Origin: Cercis canadensis
Taxonomy: Eukaryota; Streptophyta; Magnoliopsida; Fabales; Fabaceae
DNA length: 64,000 nucleotides
Direction of reading: 5' to 3'
Assembly (NCBI GenBank): GCA_003255065.1
Contig: QAOA01001066.1
Span: forward strand, 60,900 to 124,899
The position numbers and the translations under genes are program-made. Below, piece by piece: positions 48,736 through 60,829 of this stretch; the stretch's first letter is position 1; every line of letters starts with the position of its first letter. The notes beneath the pieces were generated by a model. That model saw only the letters and a list, made by a program, of their open reading frames with translations, was not told the DNA's origin and made no database searches.

Positions 48736-48981
48736 ATGGAGACTCCAAGAGAGGTGCAGAGAGAGAGAGAATCGGGATACAATTTAAACCGGCCCTGCTA
48801 TTTACTGGAACGAATGGTGAAAGCCATTTCCAAGTGCCTGGGTCTTGATCCAGCTACTGAAAGAGAAGATAACCCTCCTGCGAAAACTAGAGAGACAACA
48901 ACTTCACGAGCTTTAGGGAGGCCACCGAGACCACCATTAAGCTCAGGACAGGGAGGCCAAATTAACCGTGCTTCATCTTGA
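48736..48981 (+). CDS. PROPEP: plant elicitor peptide precursor (PROPEP)
   Basis: Single-exon ORF of 81 aa. Pep precursors are cytosolic proteins whose C-terminal peptide is released on damage and perceived by PEPR receptor kinases, which triggers immunity. The N-terminal half has an amphipathic stretch with KCLGLDP at 33-39, matching the KCLGL segment of Arabidopsis PROPEP1. An acidic/Pro linker follows. The C-terminus carries GRPPRPPLSSGQGGQIN (61-77), which fits the SSGxxGxxN Pep signature and closely resembles Arabidopsis Pep6. R58 precedes exactly 23 residues, the length of AtPep1, so it is a plausible metacaspase site (inferred). Four residues (RASS) follow the conserved Asn. In Arabidopsis PROPEP6 neighbours RKP, as here. 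The small size makes it easy to miss. Confidence 0.88.
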   Translation: METPREVQRERESGYNLNRPCYLLERMVKAISKCLGLDPATEREDNPPAKTRETTTSRALGRPPRPPLSSGQGGQINRASS

Positions 48982-50113
48982 AAACTACAGCTAACAAGAG
49001 TCACTACTTTCCCTAGTCTTGTATCTTTTCTTTTTCTATCTTTCCCTTCTTTTCTTCTTTTGGTAGCGCTCAAAATCCTCTGTATGCTTTAGATTTTAAA
49101 ATATGCCATACATTTCGGAGTTGCTTTGAGTTGCATTGATTATGTTATGATGTAGGGAATTCGAGTTTTACTAATTGTTGGCTTATAAAACAAGCTTATT
49201 AAGCATCTGATCCCGTTCTATATTAATTCCACCAGAAATTTGAGGTTTTCTCTTCTTGCCAACCGATCCCGTTCTGCTCCAAAAACCAAAATATCCATGT
49301 TTATCTTTTCAGCTTTCACACTTTTCCTGGAGAAGTCTTATTCATGAACCTCTATAACAAGAACACTTTTTTAACTGTCTAATTCATCAACAACATACTT
49401 TTTTTTTCTCCCTGGAAGTTCAACAACTTATACTTCCTTCTGGTTTTACTGCGCAATAAGAGATACATACGAAGCAAAGGCGTAATCCCCACCTAACAAC
49501 GCAGAGAAACCACTGGCATTGAGGGCTTCCCTATGTTGTCTCTACCAATTCAGTACTTTACAAGCACATTTGATTTAACCCTCTCTTCGTACCTGTTTGT
49601 AGACAAACTTGATAACTTCAAAAGATCAAAAAGAAAAACATAACAATCAAATCGAGCTTAAGAGTAAGCAATTTTTTGTCCATGCTGAATTCCTCCTAAA
49701 GTCCAAGTCAAGATACATAACATGGTTGATCAATGCCTGGCCCAAAAGCTCAACTTAAAAAAGGGTCGTGGTGAATAGAAGAAAGTAGAGAGTTGCCTAA
49801 AAAGTAAACCCATAAATTAATTGATTCCATCCCATTTTAGAGATACATAGATACATGTATACTAACGGGACTTTGAGAATTGGAATAAATTTAAAAGAGA
49901 AAAAAAGAAAAACGAAATATTACAGTAGATATTATTGATTCCATCTCAATCGATTATCATGATTGTGTAAAAAGGGAAATGACCATTCATAAACAAATGA
50001 AAGATAAAAAACAGCAGCAAACGAAAATACCTCCTCCCTACCAATACAAAAGAGAAAGAAAAAAAGGATATATACAGAACGATAACATTGATATTTTCTC
50101 CCCATCTTTGCCT
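48982..50113. other. PROPEP 3'UTR and intergenic DNA
   Basis: The two flanking genes converge here. No further gene or clear repeat is recognised. Confidence 0.5.
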
Positions 50114-51522
50114 CTAGCTCTTTCTGCGTCTAATGATATAGTTGAGTGCAAACCTTGAAAACCTGGACAGTGTGAAAAACATTTGCAAAATAGCACGACT
50201 CTTCACAATGCCCTCCCTCATGGCCCTTGCAGTTCTGGCTACAAGAGGTCCACCAGACTCAGATTTCGGGCTGGCCACTACCTGCAACGAAGCTAATCAA
50301 GTGAACATGAAGTAAAATTATTTGCTCCAGCTCCAAATTGAATGATAAGATTCTAAGTCAAAAGGGGTAAAGTTTCATAATTGATAAGTAACCTGACGGA
50401 GCCATATTTGTCAAGCTCTGAAGTCTCTCCTTAGCTACGCAAACTGCTCGAGTGGAGCTTTTGACACCTTGAGTAATCTCTTGGCTGCAGGGATAAGAAA
50501 CAAGGTTTTAAATTTAATGCCATTTATCTAATTATAGGTACAATTTATCAGTAAAAGGAAAAATCAACTTGTGAATTGTAAATGCAACCCCAGATCGCTG
50601 AGTTCCATTGTCAAGTCGCTGATTTCCATTCCAGATAATCGAATGGCAGCCATTGTATCCGGAAGCTCCTCCCTTGTTACATCCATCAGCTTCTCTAGTG
50701 ACTCTGCTGCTCTCTTGAAAGCCTTCAGTGGGCACATTGCAAAGTGAATACATTATTGAGAATTGAACACTCCAATGGGATGACCAAAGTCATGAAAAGC
50801 TTTTAAAGTTTCAACAAGACAAACCAGAAGCATGGGAATTGCAGAACAAAAGAGCCATGTTGCAGATATTGCTGTCTACACAAGAGAGGTCATTCCATTA
50901 GAGTACGTTCTGCGCTAATTTATAAGAGGGAAGGAAAAAATGAAAAAAAAAAAAAATTTGTTGAAAATTCTCAAGAATGCGAGAGATTGACGCATGCTGT
51001 AACAGTTTACGATTGCAGAAATTTTACCAACAAAGGAATGCGCGAATAGTGAGGGAAATTGAGGAATAATTCTAAATCAAAGGCAATTTTTAATATTGGA
51101 TTCTCAAGATTTAAAACACTAGTAGCAAAAGGCCAAAATGTCATTCTTTAAGGGGAAGTTGAAAAATACATATTCCCTCAACAGAATCAAATGAAATCAA
51201 TGGAAAAAGTAAGAGGGACGGAGAGTACCAAGCAAGCAATGAGATTGAGAATAGTGATATGGCGTTGGGTAAGGTTCCAATGAGAGAGCTGAAGTGATGA
51301 AGACATTAACGAAGATCCGACGGTGGAAGTGTAATGCGGTGGTTCACACGCTGATGGAGCGGCTGCATCAGACGGTGTTTGCAAGGTCAGAGAGCTGAAC
51401 CGTTGGATAGGACGGCTCCTAATCAAGAGCTTACAGCAGACATCAGTGTTGCCGGCGAATGCCTTCTGGGTATGCGACCCAAATGCTGGGTTTGAGGCTT
51501 GCAATCGCAGGGAACTTAGCAT
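50114..51522 (-). CDS. predicted plastid membrane protein of unknown function (DUF948-like)
   Basis: Five exons, listed from the 5' end: 51229-51522, 50825-50875, 50589-50722, 50393-50484 and 50114-50277. They total 735 nt (244 aa). The first ~75 residues are Ser/Arg-rich with almost no acid, as in a plastid transit peptide. One hydrophobic segment (about 88-115, ILNLIAC...LFCSAIPMLL) is followed by a helical region (AFKRAAESLEKLMDVTREELPDT...) and a basic C-terminus RRRKS. Segments of this type resemble the bacterial DUF948 pattern of one TM followed by a coiled coil; this is a resemblance, not a firm assignment. The function is unknown. The last intron offers two AG acceptors 4 nt apart, and only the downstream one (before 50277) keeps the frame open. 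Confidence 0.75.
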
Positions 51523-52735
51523 CTCTCTCTCTCTGACTGTGACTCAGTCTCACTAACAGACACAAGCACAGAAGCGGAGAGCAACTTTTTCAATTTCCAC
51601 CCCTGTACCCTCCCAATTCGATCCGAAGCTAACCCACCCGAAAGAGCTGTGCCAGGGTTTTCCTAGCAAATATTGTGGATAGATATGAGAATGACAAATA
51701 GGGAAGCCCAACCCTGAAAATATCTACACAAACCCGTTTCACAAAGTCCCTTGAGGGTGAGTTAAAATAATATTTTTAGGGAGTGATTAAAATAATTATT
51801 TCTCTTTAAAATGTGTAATGTAAAGCTTACAAAAAATTAAATAATTTGATGTAAGCAAAAATAATTAATTTTCTCTAAAATACACGAGAAAGATAACAAA
51901 TGAAAATGAGTGAAAAATGCTTATGTGAAATCATACTTTTCATGATACACTGTTTATACATTTTAGAAGAAATTAACTATTTTGCTTAACTCATGCTTAA
52001 TTACTTAATTTTCCTCGATCTTTGTGAACACATACAAAAAAAATAGGAATAATTAGGAAAACCCCTTTGTTCATACAATAAGGCAAAGCACTAAGAATTT
52101 TTAAGAAAATTATTTTTACCCAAATAGAAGAGTACTCTCACACTAACTTATTCCATTCAATCAAATCTTTACCATACACCGTAGATGTAAAATAAGCGTA
52201 ATAAAAACGGGGGATATAGATGCATACCATTACTGGCATCATCATTTCAAGCTTTTCTTAAAAGTGTCTTACCCAAAAAAAAGAAAAAAAAAATGAAGCT
52301 TTTCTTATATAAATATTTTAGTTGTATGTTGCTCGTGCACTTATCTACCTTAAACGGCTTTCAAAGCTATTAGCCTATCACTGTAAACAATGACTGGTTG
52401 CCAAACAAAGTAGAGAAACCTGAAGATTTTCCTTGCCATTTACATCGCATATTTACAGAATGCCCTCTAAACTTAGCCTACAAAATTCTTAATTCACCGA
52501 TGGTGATTTCCTTCCTAGCCCATGGTTAACCCCAAAAACGCATATACATGTCAATAATTACGGAAGCATTTGCACCATCTTGAATAAATTATCACCCACC
52601 CCACCTCCTTCATTTTGTATTCTTTCCTCTTTGGGCCACGTTTTTCTAATTTGGAGTGCATAAGCAATCAACCACCCATTGACCGGCTCAACATCCACCA
52701 TAAAGGGGCGAAGCAACCACAAAAAAAGAAGCTTC
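51523..52735. other. intergenic between two minus-strand genes
   Basis: Promoter side of the preceding gene, AT-rich DNA, then the probable 3'UTR of RKP from about 52300. No gene is seen. Confidence 0.5.
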
Positions 52736-55700
52736 TTAGCCCGTCTTCTCACCAATCTTGATTACTTCTGTCACTGTTGTATTGCAAAAGAAACATCTCT
52801 GGCAGTTCAAAAGATGCCTAGTTATACAGCCATAGCAAGACCTATGCGAGCAAGGTGCAATCCGAGCATCCGCTTCACATGCGTAGCATATGCAGCACGT
52901 GCTATCATCATTATCTGTTTCCCCCATCAAGTCCATTTTTTCATGTTGTGCCACAGTGCGGCAAGCAAGGAGGCTCAGAAAACTCTCTAGCTGCTCATAT
53001 TTTGCGACATAAGCATTTCCCCTAGAAGACCCATCCTGGGAAAATGAAGAACACAGAGATTGTGAATACAAGCATAATTTCAAAGAAAATCTTAATTATA
53101 GTCCAAGCGCTTCAAAGACTAGGTGAAAGTTTGACAACAAGTCCAGCATAAAGCAGAACCACTCATTTCATTTGCAATTTATCTATTTAATGTTCAAAGT
53201 CCCAAATGAGAATGTAGAACTAGACATCTATTTAACATGACAGTAGTATGCAGAACTATGAAGAATCTGCACAAATGGGAGACAAATGAGTTTATATACC
53301 TCTTCCCATAACTGTCATCTTAAAAAGTAAACATTGAAGTTACATTCTAGGTAAGTTAGACAAAATCCAAGGGACCAAACCCCTATATTGCTTTCATATG
53401 CATGTACATGAGTAGCAGAGCAAGAAACTGTGAATGTCCTCAAGTATTATTTAGTCATATGTTTGAACCTTACAGGTTGAAATTATCATCCAATTTGGTA
53501 TATAATAACATCCAAGCAGGTAAAAATTAATGTAATTGACCTCAATTACTTGGGATTTCCTCACAGAAGTGCATTTGAAAATCACTCTCAACATTCAAGA
53601 ACATAGATGAAGGGTGACAACTAACCCAGTTATAATCCAGAAGATACTGAAATCCACAATTAACAGTATCAGGACAGTCCATGCTTGCAAAGACCTCCAG
53701 AAGGTCATTGCACTCCGGGAATTCTGCTATATTACTAGCATCCAATAAATTTAAGATGATCCCTACAAGAGGTGCCAATATCATGCCTCGGTTTACTTTC
53801 TCTGAAGATTGGCCATGTCGTCTAAGTGACCTGAGAAAGAATTAAAGAAAAGGGGTCATAGTTAATAAAGAGCAACAAAGAAAACTTTTTAAAACTAACC
53901 CACACAGTTTCCTTTTCTGACAAACTGCTTTATGGATCAAGTTCAGTCATAACAATGTCTGACTGCTGTAAAGCAGCATGGCTGCATGGTAAACATAGCA
54001 GATCCCAAAGACCAAAAAAAAAGAAAAAGAACTCCTTCAATTTGTGGTCTACAAACTCAAGCTTGAAGTCACAGGCTCAGAACTTACAACTCAAAAAATT
54101 CAGCATCTGCTGCAGACGTAATGCGATTCAAGATAAACACAATCAACTCGGTTAACCTTCTAATGTTTGTGTCGTGACCTGAAAGGAATGCTTGAGGAAT
54201 CTCACGAGTGCAGAACTCTAGAATCCTTGCAAGATTGCATGAAAGATCAAATATGACACAGCATTTCCTTTGCTGGAACTCTATTACCTGAAAAGGGTGC
54301 ATTTTAGCAATATAAGGAATGAAAAGAAAGTAGACAGTTATACACTGCCTATGGGTAAATTAGTCAGTAATGAATATGTTACTAGTAAATTGGCAAACTT
54401 GATATGATTCAAATTCAATCTCACATGTTTAATGTCTAGGCAACATAAAACTGCAAGTTAAACTAATTTGAAATATCGACCAACAAAAATGAATGCATTC
54501 AGAAATAAAAACTGAAATCCCAGATCCCAAAAGATGTTTAAAGCTCCAGGCATGTAAAGATACTACCCACACCATACATTGAATGATATCCTACAATAAC
54601 ATCTAAAATAGCATATGTAGCACTACCACTACCGAACTCTAACTTAAGCAATTAGTTAGATAGAAAGTAAGCCATGTGGCAAACCCAATTTTAAATTTAA
54701 ATTTAAAAGAAAGATCCAAAGAAGATAGCCATACCTGGTACTTTTCTTGCATCTCTCGAACAGAAACTGAAAATTCAGTCATAGTCCAGCTAAGTGTATT
54801 AAATAAACGATTGAGAAAAGCAGAGAACAACTCTTCATCGTTCATGCAAGCTTCTTTTAGCAATCTCTGCAATGAATCAGTAGGCAGAAAGAGGATAGAA
54901 AATTGTGGTGAGAAATTGGTCCATGAAAAAATTACTGAGCAACAAAAACAGGTCATTACAACTTACATACCTGGAAAAGAATTGATGATGAAGATGATTC
55001 TCCATTCTTTGAAGAACCCAAACCAGAACCCTTGCATAATCGTAGAAGTATGTTTGTTACTGGTATCCAAGATCTGTTATCAAAAGCTGACAGTAATGCT
55101 TTTGGCATCCTTTGTGTGGCTGCTTCATTGCTCTCAAAAGCAGCCAAATACTCCCTGTACTGAACCAGGACAGATATTGACTGAAGAAGAAGATCTCTAA
55201 GATCTGCACTTGAGATTCTTGGATCATTGAAATGGATAACAATAAAGGTTACCTGATGAAAAAAAAAAAAATAACACCAGCATAACGTAAGAATCCATAA
55301 TAGATACATTAAACGCTTATATTAAAGCAAAGGTTACAAGTATGCTACACCACAAATGACAGATTGATTTGCAGTCCCCTGAGATATGCATAACATTAAA
55401 TTTAATAATTCTAGGCATGCATATCCAGATAATTCTTCAATAATCACAGTGCATTAGTAATATTAACGTAACTAGGGAAAACAGATAGTCTGATTGATCC
55501 ATGACGAAGAACAAAAAAACATTCAGAAGAAACCACATCCTATTATTACATTAGAAATTTCCAAACCAAGGAAAGCAATCCATGTGATACATACAAATGA
55601 AGCAAGTCCTCGCTTGATGAAAATTGTGGAAGGAACAAAAGGAGGATCACTTTTCCGCAACACATGGAAGCAATCAACCTGTATGAGGGAGAAAATGGTG

Positions 55701-58700
55701 AAGGAAAGTTTAATAACTGAATTGAAATTACATGAAAACAAAACAATTGAGGCAGGCTTGATATGCAAAAACTCCCAACCCAAATCCGTATCAGGTTTTA
55801 TGCATGTCTATTATACGACTATGTCCCTGCCTCCCTTGCTAACACCCTCACAGGCACACAAACACATTGGCTAAGCATGCCCCATTCAGGGCACAGCATG
55901 ATAAGTTAGACAGTGCCCAGTCAACTATGGATGATAAGCAACAGGAAGAAACAAGGAAGGAGGAAAGAAGAGAACTAGAGGTTCCATAATTTTTCTCTGC
56001 AACAAAGTGAGTCAAAATGACAGTTAAATTTTAACCAATAACAATTGCTTGTTTACCAGAGCTTCCAGATAATATTCAGGGATGTAAATAAACACCGAAT
56101 CCATTTTGCTGAGAACCAGTAGCAACTGGACAACCCACATACACATTGCATACATTCCTCTCTGCTTCCATCGAGAAAATAGAGAAATGCGGTACCTGAA
56201 TAACAAGGACAAGCAACCAAATTAAGCCCAAGAATGTAGACAAAAGCAAAAATAACAAGACTTCTCAAGATTGTAAAGAATTTGTGAGTTCAAAGGCTGT
56301 CCATATGGTCATCTTACCAAGCACAATGTCTGACACAATCGATAACCTCTTCTCGATACTCATTTCGAGCTTCTTTCAGATGCTTCAATTGCTCACTGCA
56401 AGCTCTTTCTCTTATTTGCTTATCAGTTTCTTCCAGGAGGGAGATTGACTGTGATTGATGTGTCATGTAGTACGACGCCTAACAAAAAAGGAAGAATACC
56501 ATTAATATTCAAAACCAAGAAGGATTCTCAATCCAGAATGACTATAAGGAGGCATGCAGTGAAAGTTTGAGCTGCCAGAAGTTAAAAAAAGAAAATCAGC
56601 CAAAACAATTTACTTTAAAAAATTAAAAGAAAACATGATGCAAGATGAATAACATTCACATACTGATTCCTCCAAACCTCCCTCCTCTTTTACCAAAAAC
56701 AAGCTTTTTCTAGCAAATCCTCATATATAATTTCTTATCATATTTAGTATCACAATAGCAGTTATAAAAGACTTAAGATCCATTTTACATAATAGAGATT
56801 GTTTGCATTGACCTTTAGAACATGAAAAAATTGACCTCCCCATCACAAATCCTTTACATTTTTCTTTCTTGATTTTCAAAAATAGTTAGCCATTTCAGGG
56901 AAATCCAAGTCCTTCACCACTAAAATTGTCACAGAATTTAGATAATAAGACCAATAAAATTACAAATGGTATAGAAGAAAATAAATTTTTAGGAAATAAT
57001 CTTGTCACCTGCTTAAAATTTGGAGCAAGACCAATATGATACAACCACAGCAACACATCAAGCAGCTCTTCTTCTCGTAATGTCACTGTTGACATATTAC
57101 TCTCCTTTGGCACAGTCTTCATATGGTGTACCCGGTGGTAACCATACTCTGGTTCAGATTGACCACTGGAGCTAGGTTTATCTGTTATCTCATCATTCAA
57201 ACTCCCATCACTGCATTCCGCAGCAACATGAGCAGATCTTTCTGGAATTGAGCTGCAGTGGCCGCGAGAACCTTTGGCCAAGTACTTAATTGGATCCTTC
57301 ATTATTGTTGTAAAGTCAGCATCATAACTTGAACAACAGCAGGGCTTCTGCCTGGTTGAATGAGTTACTCTGGTTTCTTCATCATCCAGGCAGCCTTCAT
57401 CCCACCGAACCACTTCTATTTCATGAACAATTGCAGGATGTAGCTTTGATAAATGACTATAGGACCCTCCAAGCCTGGAAATATCAGTTCTATGAGGATT
57501 GTCTTTGAGAAACAAGCCTACAGGAAAACTTTGTTGACCACCTCTATGGAGAAAACCAACATCTGAGCCACCAGCTTTGCAGCTCTTCAACCAGCCACAT
57601 ATATCACCCAAAGAAGATCCTTCAGATAAAAAATGGAGCACAACTGTATAAATGGAAACAAGAACAGAGTTGCTGGACACTCCAGGGGGTGGGACATTTC
57701 GATCTGCTCCTCTGTTCTTCAGTTGAAGACTTTGTAAAAATGTCCTAAACACTGCCCCAGGTAACTGGGGAGGTGTCATAGGTGGTATGAATTGTATCAC
57801 TAAACGGCAAAGGTCCCTGTGCTTCTCCTCAATCTGCATATGGAAGAGGTAAACTCACAGAATTCATGAAAACTATGGAAGGACCATCCAATATAATAGT
57901 AATTTACAGCATATTATAATACACTAAGACAAAAACATTTTTCATGGGGCAGGTGACAATGTTTCTTCCATTTTGAATGGAATTCTAAGGGCATAAGGCT
58001 TATCAGAGCCCCCAAACCCCCATCTCATGCTCGGACAAAATTGAAAATGCTATACGATGGAGGAGATTCGGGAATGAAAATGAAAGTGACTTCATAATCA
58101 ATGTACCAGAAAAGCATTTAGATTCATTTTTCTCAATATTGAATTTTAAGGGGAAAGAGAAGCATGCCCTGGGATTTTTTGCCTCATTTTCAGTAGTAAA
58201 ATTATCTAAGTTTCTCTCATTATTATTCAGTTTCATGCATACATGACAGGTCCAAGGCGTCTGCACAACATTGCTTCTATTTGTGAACACTGCCAGTAAT
58301 GACCCTGCACCCATCAGCCTATTCAACAGAGACAGTGGCAAGGAGCAATGTGACTGAGCAGTAATTTGTGTCAAAAGAAGGAGGCTCCTTCATCTAAGCA
58401 CAGAAAAGGGGGATGGACCTAATGCATGTTGTTCATTGCATGTCGCTTACAACATTTTGCTCTTTTTTTATTACTATCCTCTTCCATCAATCGTTTAAAA
58501 TATTCTTATGTTATCTCCTTTATTTGCCTGAATTATCTTCAAAGTTTCACTGTAAGCATACTAGGAGCAATGAAGCATAAGATATTCAATTATATCAACC
58601 AAAAAACAAAAAGGAAGCTAAGTCAATGCAAAGGAATTTACCTTGCTGACTGCTTCAGACAAAGCTGTGGTGGTCAACAACATGTTACCTTCATGAGATG

Positions 58701-60135
58701 CATCTTCACATGAACCAGGCCACCAAACAGTTGGTATCATGGATTCAAGATCCTGTTTGTTTGGACTCTTCTGTGACAGAAAACCTTCAAAATAGAACTC
58801 AAAATCTGGTGACTTCCACCATAGCACCATAAGTTCTTCCCGCCTCAGTAGATGACACGCCAATACAAGGTAAGAATATGATCCAGAGTAAGGACATTCA
58901 GTTAGAATTAACTGTGCTGTCTTACAACCACATGAAAGGGCATTTATGATGTGTTCAAACAGCATCTGTGATCCTTGAAAGTCTAGAAGTGCATCAACAA
59001 CTTTATCCAAGCTTGAATAATCATGTGGTGCATGCAATCCAAAAACTTCAAACATGAAAGACAGCAATGGCCCCCAAACCATATACTCTGTGCTCCCAGC
59101 GTCTGCTTCAAGTACAGAGAAAAATTCCTCACATAATGCATGAGAGACAGGCTGAAAAAGTTCTTCTAATGAAACAAACCTCTTCACTCTTCTCAACTTC
59201 TGAACCAAAGAACCAGCTCGTTCCACTGAATGCATGTCCAGCAGCCTTGACCAACACTGCAGCAACCGAGTGACAAAATAGCTTTTAGAGGGAGGACACT
59301 GAAGAGGGAGATAACCTTGAATTGGATACTTAAAGGGACGGCCCCCAAAGTTCAATTCACATCTTTCACCTTGTGAAAGAGAAATTGCCGGATAATAACC
59401 AAAACCAGGCCCCATTTTTCGAATTCCACGGAATGCTACCCCAAGCGAATTACCATTCCTGAAGAATAGTATTTCATCACGATCTAAATCTATGCAACAT
59501 CCAATGACATCACCAACAACCCACGACTGACCATATGTTTCAGCATCCTTATTCCACTTGCTAACCCTTCTCCCATCATATGCATATGAATCATCAGCAT
59601 CACCAACACCTTTATGGTCAGTGAAAGGGCAAGAAACAGTGGCCCAACCAAGCTGCTGTATACCTGAAGTTTCTAACATAACTTCATACATCCATTTTCC
59701 TTTCCAAACACAAGCATTAGCCCTAGCACTACTGAACATCGCCGAGCTCTCTATAAGCAAAGGTGGCTTGATAATTTTAATACCACCGCAGATACTAAAG
59801 TTTTCTAGGCCTACAACATCAGGCCCACAACCATTTTCAATGAAAATTCCACCTGCTTCATTATAGGAATCACCCAATTTCGCATTAAATCTTGAGAAGT
59901 CGTTCCTAATGACAGAGCGAATAAAATTGCTGTCAATTGGACCATTGATTGGACTAAGTGATCTGTTGGGGAGGCCAAACACATATTCAAGGGTTCGCTC
60001 CACAGACTGATGACTCAAGTCATCACAACATGAAAATAGACGAGTTTTCGAAGGATTTTCTTTACTATCCTCACCATCCAATATCACTGCTAGGCCAGCA
60101 GAAAGCCCACCAATCCGCTGGCTGTCTTCACCCAT
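52736..60135 (-). CDS. RKP: E3 ubiquitin-protein ligase RKP (KPC1-related)
   Basis: Ten coding exons, listed from the 5' end: 58642-60135, 57009-57833, 56318-56478, 56057-56195, 55595-55678, 54971-55252, 54735-54866, 54088-54287, 53626-53830 and 52736-53035. They sum to 3822 nt (1273 aa), against about 1280 in Arabidopsis. The start is the ATG in MGEDSQRIGG; codons just upstream stay open but have no ATG. A SPRY domain lies at about 120-285 (WMYEVMLETSGIQQLGWA, GGRPFKYP). A long helical middle follows. A C3HC4 RING is at about 1221-1258 (CCIC...PCSHRSCYGCITRHLLNCQRCFFC). RKP is the plant relative of KPC1 and promotes turnover of the CDK inhibitors ICK/KRP. All zinc ligands are present. An ORF in the first coding intron (58003-58374) is not exon. 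Confidence 0.96.
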
Positions 60136-60167
60136 CTGTAACACTGAAGGCACGATCCCTCAACTAG

Positions 60168-60711
60168 CCTGAAGCCAGCTGAAATTTAGTTCCAATTTCA
60201 AATTTCCTTTTACTGCAAAGCCAATCATGCTACGAAAACAGTCATGATCCATGCCAAAACAAAACTATGGAATCTTTAATACAGCTTAATAACACTTCCC
60301 GGTAAAATTCAAAAGCGGCAACAACAAAAAAGAAATGTACAAGGAAGCATAGCAACAAAACAAAAAGCAACAAATCTACTTCTTGCTCAATGGCTGCACA
60401 ATAGTAGAAATGAAACAAGACAAATAAGCCTACTACTGGGTAACTTGGGCTCAATTTCTCTCAGTAAAAGCTATACAGCAAAATTCGAAAAAATTGTAAC
60501 AACCTTCTCACGAGTTTTCTCGGAAGCCAAACAAAAAGTAATTGGACGGAAGGTTGAAGAATTGATGACGACGGAGAAACTAAATACATTCAAATTATAT
60601 AAATCTTCACTTGAATATCAATGGCCGAACCAAGAAGTCTTAGCGCCACATAAATATGAAGATGCTTTAAAGTTGGCATTAATTAATATTAATATATTAT
60701 AAATACTTACA
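60168..60711 (-). other. 5'UTR intron of RKP (predicted)
   Basis: On the minus strand a donor CATCT|GTAAGTATT at about 60711 and an acceptor GGCTTCAG|GCTAG at about 60169 frame a 540-bp intron within the leader, 33 bases before the start codon. Its AT content is high. Small ORFs inside it, on either strand, are not supported. Confidence 0.6.
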
Positions 60712-60755
60712 GATGTGGTTCATGTTCTGGATAAATAAAAGGCGGCGGAAGCTTG

Positions 60756-60764
60756 CTAGGGTTT
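60756..60764 (-). promoter_or_regulatory. telo-box in the RKP leader
   Basis: AAACCCTAG on the minus strand, a telo-box, lies about 50 bases upstream of the predicted leader intron donor. Such boxes are common near the transcription start of genes active in dividing cells, fitting a cell-cycle role. Confidence 0.55.
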
Positions 60765-60829
60765 TTACACTAGCCATTGAAATGATTAGCACCTCATACT
60801 CATAGTCGTAGGCGAGAAATTTTTCGATT

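Noticed and set aside
52558..52755. 65-codon minus-strand ORF at the RKP 3' end
   Set aside because: It overlaps the RKP stop region in another frame. The RING exon ends naturally at 52736.
58003..58374. 123-codon ORF on the minus strand inside RKP
   Set aside because: It lies in the intron between 58642 and 57833. The RKP reading frame joins perfectly without it, and the family has no matching segment.
60445..60702. 85-codon plus-strand ORF upstream of RKP
   Set aside because: It lies within the predicted RKP leader intron on the opposite strand and resembles no known protein.
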